Shown piece by piece: positions 7,092 through 13,975 of a stretch of DNA of 33,095 bases. Below the pieces are notes generated by a model, which was not told the DNA's origin, made no database searches, and saw nothing but the letters and a program-made list of their open reading frames with translations. Every line of letters begins with the position of its first letter. Within the stretch, counting starts at the first letter, position 1. Both the position numbers and the translations under genes were made by a program. The DNA is from a virus: the IMG/VR virus record IMGVR_UViG_3300021354_000021, positions 1 through 33,095 of that record, one strand, 5' to 3'.

Positions 7092-8977
7092 TATTTAATT
7101 TTTTTAACAAGTTCTTGCTGCCATGCGTGACGGCAAAACGGTACATTAACATTACTTTTTGGGTCATGATACCAACCTCCACGTCTTCTGAACGCATCAT
7201 AATTTGCTATACCATACAATTGCCCTAACTCTTCACCTATCATGTCAATATCTTGCTTTGAAAAGTATCGAGGATTAGCAATCATAGCCTTGCAGAACTC
7301 ACGACTTTCGCCACCTTTAACCAATGCCGGTGCATCAGGACGTTCAACATATTTATAGCGAATCATCAAGTCTTGAAATGAAGGAACCTTTTTTGAATCA
7401 CCTTCACTTGTAGTGTTTATTCCTTTATCGGTTACGTTTATTAATCCCTCGCCTGATAGTGTTTCTAACGCATCTGTTACGATTGTTTTATCAACCTTAA
7501 GAATATTACTTAAACTTTCTTCTGTGATGTCTGGTGTCTTCTTAATCAAATCTAAAATAGCCTGTTCCATTTCGTTCAACTTGCCAAATTCCTGAACCGA
7601 GAATATTAGCCTTTTAGCTTTAATCGAAGTAAACATTTCAATAGGTTCTCCATACTTCATAAATACCTCTAAATCCAACTCATCTATTTGTTCGTTGCTG
7701 AACTTATAGGCTTTTATCGGTGCTAAAATAGGTTCTGCAGGCGCAATCGGTTGTACTCCTGATGGCAATTGATCCCCACCCATTATTGGTTTTAATCCTA
7801 TCTTACCTCTCAATTCATCAACTGTCATAATTGATTGTAAAACAGCATCACCATAAGTTGGAAGTATGGGTTCTGTTGGTATAATATTGAGCTTCCCTTT
7901 TACAGGTGCGAATTTTTCAAAAACTGCAAGCTGAATAGCCTGTTTTGGTTTGATATAAGTATTTTGAAAGATGTTATATGCATCGACTAACTCGTTTCTT
8001 TGCCCTAATGCTCCGGGAGTTGTCACTCCAAATAGAATCGGGCTGGTTATTTTATGCGATTTGAAGATTTTACCCTCAATTGTTTTATCTAAAGCATCAT
8101 ATTTCTTATCGAATTGGTCATCACCGAGATTCATTATCTCTGGAGTACGTGCCGGGTCATCAACAAAATCAATTACAAACGCCCCTGCGTTATCTGTTGG
8201 AGTGAATTTAGCCTTCAATTTGCGTTCTGTTGCCTTCATTTCGTCATCAGAAGGCACGCCATTTTTGAAAACAATCATCTTTGAGCCCTTAAAAGAGTTC
8301 TGAATTTCAGCTCTGTGGAAATTTGCAATCTCGCAATCTGTTATAATAGCTTCCACACCACCAATATATGAAGGCAAAGTGTAAGATTTTAGATTCGGAC
8401 GGTAAGATTTATAGTAATAAACGAACTCCTTTTGTTTTTTATTCGGATCGTATGCCTCAATAGTCTTATATTTTGGCTTATAATTCTCCGTTCCATCGTT
8501 AGAAACCCAACCACCCTTACCATCTTCGTCCAACTCTTCAACAAAGAATAGTGAATTATCTGTGTTACTTCTTACGGTGCAATAATCAAGCAAGTAGATT
8601 GAATTGAACTCGCCTTTTTTATTGTTTATTCCATGCAAATAAAAGCCACCGAATAACTCTTCATCAAGTACGGTCTTATTTAATATGTCATTTAATGTTT
8701 CATCAGGATTTGGGTTGTCAATGAACGCTTTAAGATTAGATATGTCTTTAGTTTGCATATCCTTTTGGTCAAAATCAAAACCTTTCCCAGCAATATAGAA
8801 TTGCTTTGAAGTTAAAATAGAATTATGTATTGCCGAACGGTTAAAAAGAGTTAATAAGAACTCCGGATAGTTATTTTCCTCGCCATATTTAATCCACTCT
8901 TTACCTCGTTGCTCTACAAAAGCAGGAACCTTATCATTAGAAAATCCAATACTTATTAATTTACTTGCAAAATTCAT
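7091..8977 (-). CDS. Portal protein with C-terminal extension
   Basis: 628 residues. Residues 1-390 show the portal pattern seen in Bacteroidota phages: WIKYGEENNYPEFLLTL near 28-44, a clip/stem region, and FGVTTPGALGQRNELVDAY near 305-323. The remainder is unusual: about 465-520 reads as a winged-helix-like segment (repeated helices, then GEGLINV), and the last 90 residues hold a compact domain ending FCRHAWQQ that resembles C-terminal domains of minor head proteins. As portal it forms the dodecameric DNA entry ring at one capsid vertex. No separate minor head protein gene is visible, so the extension may be a fusion. Confidence 0.8.
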   Translation of the reverse strand: MNFASKLISIGFSNDKVPAFVEQRGKEWIKYGEENNYPEFLLTLFNRSAIHNSILTSKQFYIAGKGFDFDQKDMQTKDISNLKAFIDNPNPDETLNDILNKTVLDEELFGGFYLHGINNKKGEFNSIYLLDYCTVRSNTDNSLFFVEELDEDGKGGWVSNDGTENYKPKYKTIEAYDPNKKQKEFVYYYKSYRPNLKSYTLPSYIGGVEAIITDCEIANFHRAEIQNSFKGSKMIVFKNGVPSDDEMKATERKLKAKFTPTDNAGAFVIDFVDDPARTPEIMNLGDDQFDKKYDALDKTIEGKIFKSHKITSPILFGVTTPGALGQRNELVDAYNIFQNTYIKPKQAIQLAVFEKFAPVKGKLNIIPTEPILPTYGDAVLQSIMTVDELRGKIGLKPIMGGDQLPSGVQPIAPAEPILAPIKAYKFSNEQIDELDLEVFMKYGEPIEMFTSIKAKRLIFSVQEFGKLNEMEQAILDLIKKTPDITEESLSNILKVDKTIVTDALETLSGEGLINVTDKGINTTSEGDSKKVPSFQDLMIRYKYVERPDAPALVKGGESREFCKAMIANPRYFSKQDIDMIGEELGQLYGIANYDAFRRRGGWYHDPKSNVNVPFCRHAWQQELVKKIK

Positions 8978-8981
8978 ATCT

Positions 8982-9404
8982 TTATTCAGGTTGATAAACT
9001 GTTATTTGTTCTACTGCCGGCACATACGCATCGACTGTTGCAATATTGGGCACCACCCAAACTAAACCTACCTCAACTGTTCCGATGATAAAAGGAACAC
9101 ACTGCAAAGCTGTTGTTTTGCCACTCAAATTAGTTAGCGAAGTTTCATATATAGTATAGTTATAAAAACCCTCATTACCTAATGATATTTGTCCGGCTAA
9201 TGTATTCGGATTAGTTGCCTTATCTTCTATTTGAAATTGATTATATCTCTGCTTAAATTGAGATGTATCGGTTCCGACAAAATAATAAAGGTCATTCGAT
9301 TGGTCATTCTTAAACTCCCATAAATAAATAGGATTACTCAACGTACTTTTTTCAGTTAAAGTAACGACAATATCATTTATGGCTAACTTTTCAAATTTTA
9401 TCAC
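8982..9404 (-). CDS. Hypothetical structural protein before the portal
   Basis: 140 residues, beta-rich, with WEFKND and YNYTIYE segments; a conserved-looking virion protein of unknown role. The start is GTG at 9404, directly downstream of the AGCAA-N14-TATACTAAT element and of a strong terminator, so this gene opens a new transcription unit that continues into the portal. The next possible ATG would remove the first 9 residues, including the hydrophobic start, so GTG is favoured. Confidence 0.65.
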   Translation of the reverse strand: MIKFEKLAINDIVVTLTEKSTLSNPIYLWEFKNDQSNDLYYFVGTDTSQFKQRYNQFQIEDKATNPNTLAGQISLGNEGFYNYTIYETSLTNLSGKTTALQCVPFIIGTVEVGLVWVVPNIATVDAYVPAVEQITVYQPE

Positions 9405-9412
9405 TATTAATT

Positions 9413-9437
9413 AGTATAAAAAAATACTTTTATTGCT
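9413..9437 (-). promoter_or_regulatory. Phage late promoter candidate (copy 1)
   Basis: On the minus strand AGCAA (9437-9433) is followed by TATACTAAT with TATACT at 9418-9413, the first bases 19 nt apart. The start GTG lies 8 nt after TATACT. A terminator hairpin (9445-9476) lies immediately upstream, so a promoter is needed here. Same boxes and spacing as at 11703, 12322 and 19411. Confidence 0.65.
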
Positions 9438-9444
9438 ATAATAA

Positions 9445-9476
9445 AAAAAAGACACCTAATAGAAGATGTCTTTTTT
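9445..9476 (-). terminator. Intrinsic terminator after the tail-tube-like gene
   Basis: A/T-flanked hairpin: AAAAAAGACA on one arm and TGTCTTTTTT on the other, with a 12-base loop. Read on the minus strand it ends in a run of eight T, downstream of the gene at 9502-10017. The symmetry would also allow function on the plus strand. It is the clearest terminator in the late block. Confidence 0.75.
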
Positions 9477-9501
9477 AAAACCACATATGAAAAACCAAAG
9501 A

Positions 9502-10017
9502 CTAAAGTAGTGCTGCGATTATTGATGGATCGATTTCATTTGCAAGTTCTTTCTCCATTCCTGTTAAGGTTAAAGAGTACCCTTGAAAATCATTCATTGC
9601 TGCGCCTGTTCCTGCTTTACCTCCTGAAACTTCCATTCCATTTGATAAGCCACATAAGAAATATGACCCATCCATTGTTTCCACAATTACTGAAGTTCTA
9701 TTTTTAGTAATTAAACCTAATTTCACCTGAGTTGCATACTGCAATTTTACGAAATCAACAGCAACAGTTTGTGTATATGCCACAGTCCCATTTTGAGGAT
9801 TAGCATCTATGTTTTGCTCTAAAGAGTTTTTTCCACGAGGCTGTAAAGCATACTTAAAAAACTTTGTTCCTGCCCCTTTGGTGATTGCAGTAACATAACC
9901 GCTTGCATTTTGCGTTACGGTTGTAATATTTGCCAATTCAGTTATGTAGATGTTCTTGATACCTCCAACAGTATCTTTACAATCTAACGCATAACCACTA
10001 ACTATTGCACATGCCAT
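9502..10017 (-). CDS. Putative tail tube or major structural protein
   Basis: 171 residues. The start is ATG 10017 (MACAIVSGYALDCKDTVGG); a longer in-frame start at 10062 would overlap the tRNA 3' end and is rejected. Pattern: a Cys-rich N-terminus, GGIKNIYITE, alternating beta strands, and a C-terminal YSLTLTGMEKE, which resembles the end of tail-tube-fold proteins. Proteins with this GGIK-start are common next to the major capsid gene of Bacteroidota phages. Tail tube is the best guess; a head decoration role is possible. It is followed by a terminator. Confidence 0.55.
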   Translation of the reverse strand: MACAIVSGYALDCKDTVGGIKNIYITELANITTVTQNASGYVTAITKGAGTKFFKYALQPRGKNSLEQNIDANPQNGTVAYTQTVAVDFVKLQYATQVKLGLITKNRTSVIVETMDGSYFLCGLSNGMEVSGGKAGTGAAMNDFQGYSLTLTGMEKELANEIDPSIIAALL

Positions 10018-10038
10018 ATTTTTTTTATTTAAAGTTTG

Positions 10039-10110
10039 TTGCGAAGATTGGATTCGAACCAATGGTCTTATGGTTATGAGCCATACGAGTTACCGCTTCT
10101 CTACCTCGCA
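10039..10110 (-). tRNA. tRNA with CAT anticodon (Met elongator or Ile2)
   Basis: A 72-nt cloverleaf can be drawn by eye. Acceptor stem TGCGAGG with CTTCGCA (one G-U), U8-A9, D arm GAG...CTC with GG in the loop, anticodon stem TATGG/CCATA with loop CTCATAA, five-base variable loop, T arm ATTGG-TTCGAAT-CCAAT, discriminator A. CCA is not encoded. The anticodon stem lacks the three G-C pairs of initiators, so it is elongator Met or a lysidine-modified Ile2 tRNA. It lies inside the structural operon, between the major capsid and tail-tube-like genes, on their strand. Confidence 0.9.
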
Positions 10111-10119
10111 ATTTTAAGA

Positions 10120-10138
10120 GGGGGATTAGTAGTCCCCC
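10120..10138 (-). terminator. GC-rich hairpin between capsid gene and tRNA (attenuator or processing stem)
   Basis: GGGGGA (10120-10125) pairs perfectly with TCCCCC (10133-10138) around a 7-base loop that reads CTACTAA on the minus strand. It lies 7 bases after the capsid stop and about 9 bases before the tRNA. On the minus strand the following bases (CTCTTAAAATT) are not a T run, so full termination is doubtful; on the plus strand a T run does follow. It could protect the capsid mRNA 3' end after tRNA excision. Confidence 0.5.
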
Positions 10139-10144
10139 AATTTT

Positions 10145-11092
10145 TTATAGAGTGAATTTAACGATTTCTGTTGGTTGAGAAATTTGAACACCATATTTAA
10201 ATTTGCTCGAAAATCTTACCATGTCGAAATCTGAAGAGAACCAGAATTTAAATTCTTCTTCTTCATTTTCCAAATCCACACCTAAGAACATATTTGATGT
10301 TCTCAACGCGTATGCTTTATTTGAACCAGTCAATCCGTTCACAGGAACAACAGTTACATCAGTACCGGCAATTTTAAACTCACCATTAGCACTTTCGTTT
10401 GACACTGGGTAATTGTATAAGTTAGCGTTTTTCAATGCAGTCTGATACATACGTGCCATATCGTTTCCGATAAACACTTTTAAATCAGGTTTACCAAGTA
10501 AAGCAGCAGGAATAGCGGTATAGATACCATCAAGAATTGCAATCACATTTGCTGCTGTTACTGCAGTTACAGGTGTCATGTATGCGGCTGCGTTAGCTGC
10601 TACTGTTCCTGATGCTGCACCAATGATTTTAATCAATCCATCGAACGGATTAAGTTGAGAGTTCCAAGAAGTAGTATCACCTGACCAAATAGCTGTTTCT
10701 AAATCTTGTGCGATTTGTCCAACCATTAATTCTGCAAACGCTTGATCTAATTTACCCGGCAAGGCAGTGTAGTTTGAACCAGGAGAAAGTAACAATTGAG
10801 TGTACTTTGTTTCAAGGTCAGCCATACACCACTCATGGTTGATTTTAACGCGTCCAACGGTCAAGTCACGAGCAGAAAGAGTTGTGTTTCCTGATGCAGA
10901 GAATCCGCAAGAAGCACCACTTTGAAAAATTACATTTTGTGATAATGCAGGAACTTGAATTACTGATTTAACACCAGTTAAAACTTGCATCATAGATGCT
11001 GTTTTAGGTTCAAAGAAAGACTTTATAATTAAAGTTTCTTCGTTTGTTTTTGTGTACGCTGAAAGCGCAGTGACGTTAAAATTTGATGCCAT
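10145..11092 (-). CDS. Major capsid protein
   Basis: 315 residues, beginning MASNFNVTALSAYTKTNEE, a typical start for capsid proteins of Bacteroidota siphophages. Central segments include LGKPDLKVFIGNDMARMYQ and a C-terminal EFKFWFSSDFDMVRFSSKFK, matching the P-domain and A-domain strands of HK97-like subunits. It lies after the protease and the scaffold-like protein in transcription order, the usual protease-scaffold-capsid arrangement. No maturation cleavage site is assigned; the N-terminus is short, so the scaffold is probably the separate upstream gene. Confidence 0.85.
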   Translation of the reverse strand: MASNFNVTALSAYTKTNEETLIIKSFFEPKTASMMQVLTGVKSVIQVPALSQNVIFQSGASCGFSASGNTTLSARDLTVGRVKINHEWCMADLETKYTQLLLSPGSNYTALPGKLDQAFAELMVGQIAQDLETAIWSGDTTSWNSQLNPFDGLIKIIGAASGTVAANAAAYMTPVTAVTAANVIAILDGIYTAIPAALLGKPDLKVFIGNDMARMYQTALKNANLYNYPVSNESANGEFKIAGTDVTVVPVNGLTGSNKAYALRTSNMFLGVDLENEEEEFKFWFSSDFDMVRFSSKFKYGVQISQPTEIVKFTL

Positions 11093-11105
11093 AATTTCTT
11101 TTTAT

Positions 11106-11681
11106 TTATTTTGTTTTTAATGCGTTTGCGATTCTTTCGCTCGCTGAAATTTCTTTTACTTTACTGAATTTTTTTGTATCAGTTTCAATTGGTTTTGCTG
11201 CAGGTTCTAAAGAAATAGCCTCAACTACTTCTTTAATCGCTGTGAACTTCTCATCAATTGTTTTTGTTGAGTTTGAAACATTACTTTCGATTGCTGTAAA
11301 CTTCTCATCGTAAGAAGTTAATTTTGTTTCCATTTCTGAAAACTTAACTTCAAATGATTTTACTAATTCAAACAATTGTGAACATGCTTCTTTTACGGCT
11401 GCTAAATCTCCTTCACCTTCTGCAGGATCGGATGCAACTTCAATTTTAGTAACCAAACCGCCAACAGTAGTAATCTTAGAACCGTCTTCGATTTCATAAG
11501 TCATGTCTGCTGCTGGCATTGGATTGCCATCAGTACCAACAGTCATTATTGCTACACCTTCTGCAAGATCACCAGTCCACTGAAGGATTGTTCCATCAGT
11601 ACATTTTGCATTGGTAAAATCTTCTGTGAACTTAATTTTTAAAAGTTCTGCTATTTTTAATAAACCTTCTTTTGCGTTCAT
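11106..11681 (-). CDS. Scaffold-like coiled-coil protein upstream of capsid
   Basis: 191 residues. The N-terminal ~80 residues include a beta-rich acidic domain (segment ITTVGGLVTKIEV), and residues about 95-150 form a coiled coil with repeated KFTAIE / KFTAIK heptads. The C-terminus (ISASERIANALKTK) is basic and helical, like scaffold tails that bind the capsid shell. Location directly before the capsid gene supports a scaffolding or assembly role. Preceded by the late promoter candidate at 11703-11727, leaving a 21-nt A/T-rich leader. Confidence 0.65.
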   Translation of the reverse strand: MNAKEGLLKIAELLKIKFTEDFTNAKCTDGTILQWTGDLAEGVAIMTVGTDGNPMPAADMTYEIEDGSKITTVGGLVTKIEVASDPAEGEGDLAAVKEACSQLFELVKSFEVKFSEMETKLTSYDEKFTAIESNVSNSTKTIDEKFTAIKEVVEAISLEPAAKPIETDTKKFSKVKEISASERIANALKTK

Positions 11682-11702
11682 AATTTTATTTTATTATTAA
11701 TT

Positions 11703-11727
11703 AGTATAAATTTTTTTAGTTGTTGCT
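11703..11727 (-). promoter_or_regulatory. Phage late promoter candidate (copy 2)
   Basis: Minus strand AGCAA (11727-11723) and TATACT (11708-11703) with first bases 19 nt apart, followed by AATTAAT. The flanks also resemble copy 3 (AAAGCAACAA at both). Start codon of the scaffold-like gene is 21 nt downstream. Confidence 0.65.
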
Positions 11728-11730
11728 TTT

Positions 11731-12312
11731 TTAGTTTTCAATTTGTTTTACTACTTCGATAATTTGCTCAATTACTGAAAGTGGTTTTGCATCAATTTTT
11801 ACGATGTTAAAAAGTCCTTCAACTGAGAAACCTTTAAACTCCCCTGACTTAATATAATCGTTCCATACTTGTTCGTTGTCGACTTTATACGAACCGAACC
11901 ATGAACCATCAGAAAGATTAAACCCTTCAGGAGAATTTATTCCACGTTTAGAATCAATTAGAAAACTTTCAACCATGTAAACACCCTCAACCATCATAGT
12001 CGAATCGTGCATCATGTTGACTTCTTTGGATTTATTGTTTTTAAAGAATTTATTACGAAGGTTATAAATATCGTCTGCTGTAAATATTCCATAATACTCG
12101 CCATGTTCTGCATCTCTTCTGTAAATTGGAAGTTCTGCAACCATTAATGGCCCGGATATAATTCTCTTTTCAGCATCGGCAGCAAATTTTATCTGATTTG
12201 AGAATGCCTGCCAATTCATTTCAATAGCAGGACTATCAACCATTGCTACTGCTTCGAGTTGCGAATCATCGTTTGCATCAACTTTAAATCTGTAAATAGG
12301 AATCTTATCCAT
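11731..12312 (-). CDS. Prohead protease, XkdF-like (Peptidase S78 type 2)
   Basis: 193 residues. Opens IPIYRFKVDANDDSQ and AVAMVDSPAIEMNW (21-34), a hallmark of XkdF-like phage serine proteases. The catalytic candidates are His102 (NMMHDST) and Ser163 (KGFSVEG). The enzyme cleaves scaffold and capsid subunits during prohead maturation. It lies directly before the scaffold-like and capsid genes, and is preceded by late promoter copy 3. Of usual length for the family. Confidence 0.85.
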   Translation of the reverse strand: MDKIPIYRFKVDANDDSQLEAVAMVDSPAIEMNWQAFSNQIKFAADAEKRIISGPLMVAELPIYRRDAEHGEYYGIFTADDIYNLRNKFFKNNKSKEVNMMHDSTMMVEGVYMVESFLIDSKRGINSPEGFNLSDGSWFGSYKVDNEQVWNDYIKSGEFKGFSVEGLFNIVKIDAKPLSVIEQIIEVVKQIEN

Positions 12313-12321
12313 CTAAATATT

Positions 12322-12346
12322 AGTATAAAATTATTTTATTGTTGCT
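12322..12346 (-). promoter_or_regulatory. Phage late promoter candidate (copy 3)
   Basis: Minus strand AGCAA (12346-12342) and TATACT (12327-12322), 19 nt apart by first bases, followed by AATATTT. It overlaps the last codons of the tape measure gene, and the protease ATG lies 9 nt downstream, so a transcript starting at the usual distance would be almost leaderless. Confidence 0.65.
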
Positions 12347-13971
12347 TTATTTTGAATGTTTTGAACGGTCTTTTGTTTAGAAGTAATGTCTGATTCAACC
12401 ACGAAAATTTTATTATTTTTCACATCAAGCGTTCTTGTTACTATTGGTTCGTTACCATTTGTCAAACGTGTTGTGTTTGATACATTAGCCATTGAAGGTG
12501 CTGAGATATTCGGAGCCGATCCGCCACCGCCTGAACTATTTGGAACTTTTACAGCATAAATATTTTTGATTGCTGTTAAACCAGATAAAGTTGCTGCGGC
12601 TGCGGCTGCAATACCTAAACCAATTCCTAATGGCCCCGGAACTGTTACAGTCATCCCTTTATATGCTGCAAACGCAGCCTCATAAGTAGCGATAGCTGTC
12701 CCTGCTGCTGCTAACGCTTGACCTTCAGCTGTGCTTTTACCTGCTGCATCTGATGCTGAATTTAGTAAATTAATTGATGTATCTAATATTGCTTTCTTTT
12801 CATCTGCATCAATCTTTCTCCATTCACGTTTAGACTTTGCTGAATCTTCGTCAATAGCCTTAGCCATGTCTGCAAATTCTTTATTATTTCTTGCTTCAAG
12901 TTCTCGTGCTGCAATTTTTTCTTGTTCTTCCCTTTTTAACCGTTCTGACAGTTCTGTATAAAAATCAGAATCTTCTTTCCACTGTTTCATTTTTGCCTCT
13001 AATGCCGCATCAGCATCTCGCTTTCTTCGTTCTGTCCTTAGTTTTTCTAATTCAATTTCCTTAGTATCATACTCCTCGCTATTTTTTTCAAGTAATTTTA
13101 ATTCATCTTCGGCAAGTTTTATTTTTCTATTCAAAACGTCTTTGCCTTTTGCCTCGTCTAAGGCTATTTCACGCTTACGTTTCTCGATACTATTAGCAAG
13201 TTGTATTTCCTTATCCTTTTCTTCAAACCCTTTATTATACGCTTCAGCAGTACGCTCTCCAAATGTTTTAGCGCTTGCTATTGCTCCTGAAAAATCACCA
13301 CTGAATATTTTACTAACTACCTCACCTATTACCTTAAATGATTCTACAAGCGATGCCATTACTCCTGCACCGATTTGCTTAATATTTTTAAAGAAATCTT
13401 CAACCTTTTTAAATCCGGGAAATGAATCTTCTATTGCCTTAGTTATAGCCTTCCAATTTGTAACAATAATTCCCAATGCAAGAACTAATGCACCAATTCC
13501 CGTTGCTGCTAATGCCCCTTTTAAAGTTCCCAAACTCTTAACGTGTTCCATTATTTGAACACCTGCCTTTTTTAGATTATCTCTCATTCCTGAAAGACCA
13601 TCTAATCCGTTAGCTAATGCCATTGCTCCCTGAGTTTTAAGAATGGCTTGTTCCATGTTCTTATTCTCAGTTCCAAATAATGCACTTGCCCCAACTGCCG
13701 CTTCCATACCTTTAGCAGCACCTTCCAATACTGTTGTAAATGCTTGAAATTTCTTTTCAGGATTAAAGTCGGTAATAGATTCTTTAACCTTCAACATTTT
13801 TTCTTGAAGGACACCAGCCTTTTTCGCAGCTTCAGTAAACGCGGCTGAACCTAATTCATGGCTGCCCATTTCATCCCTCAATTCTCTCATCTGAGCTTTC
13901 AAAGACTTCACAGAAGTTTCAGCACCACCCGCATCAACACCAACTTTTAAAATTATATTTTCGTCTGCCAT
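12331..13971 (-). CDS. Tail tape measure protein
   Basis: 546 residues. N-terminal MADENIILKVGVDAGGAE followed by helical LKAQMRELRDEMGSHE is the typical start of tape measure proteins in these phages. A hydrophobic segment lies at about 154-176 (GALVLALGIIVTNW), then long charged helices rich in Lys and Glu (240-370), a Gly/Ala-rich hydrophobic stretch (about 405-465), and a Ser/Gly linker. It would set the length of a fairly short siphovirus tail and form the inner rod. Unusually it precedes the protease and capsid genes in the operon. Confidence 0.8.
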   Translation of the reverse strand: MADENIILKVGVDAGGAETSVKSLKAQMRELRDEMGSHELGSAAFTEAAKKAGVLQEKMLKVKESITDFNPEKKFQAFTTVLEGAAKGMEAAVGASALFGTENKNMEQAILKTQGAMALANGLDGLSGMRDNLKKAGVQIMEHVKSLGTLKGALAATGIGALVLALGIIVTNWKAITKAIEDSFPGFKKVEDFFKNIKQIGAGVMASLVESFKVIGEVVSKIFSGDFSGAIASAKTFGERTAEAYNKGFEEKDKEIQLANSIEKRKREIALDEAKGKDVLNRKIKLAEDELKLLEKNSEEYDTKEIELEKLRTERRKRDADAALEAKMKQWKEDSDFYTELSERLKREEQEKIAARELEARNNKEFADMAKAIDEDSAKSKREWRKIDADEKKAILDTSINLLNSASDAAGKSTAEGQALAAAGTAIATYEAAFAAYKGMTVTVPGPLGIGLGIAAAAAATLSGLTAIKNIYAVKVPNSSGGGGSAPNISAPSMANVSNTTRLTNGNEPIVTRTLDVKNNKIFVVESDITSKQKTVQNIQNKATIK

Positions 13972-13975
13972 TTTT

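Noticed and set aside
10018-10062. N-terminal extension of the tail-tube-like gene to 10062
   Set aside because: It would translate the 3' part of the tRNA gene; the ATG at 10017 has a normal A/T-rich leader and a conserved-looking start.
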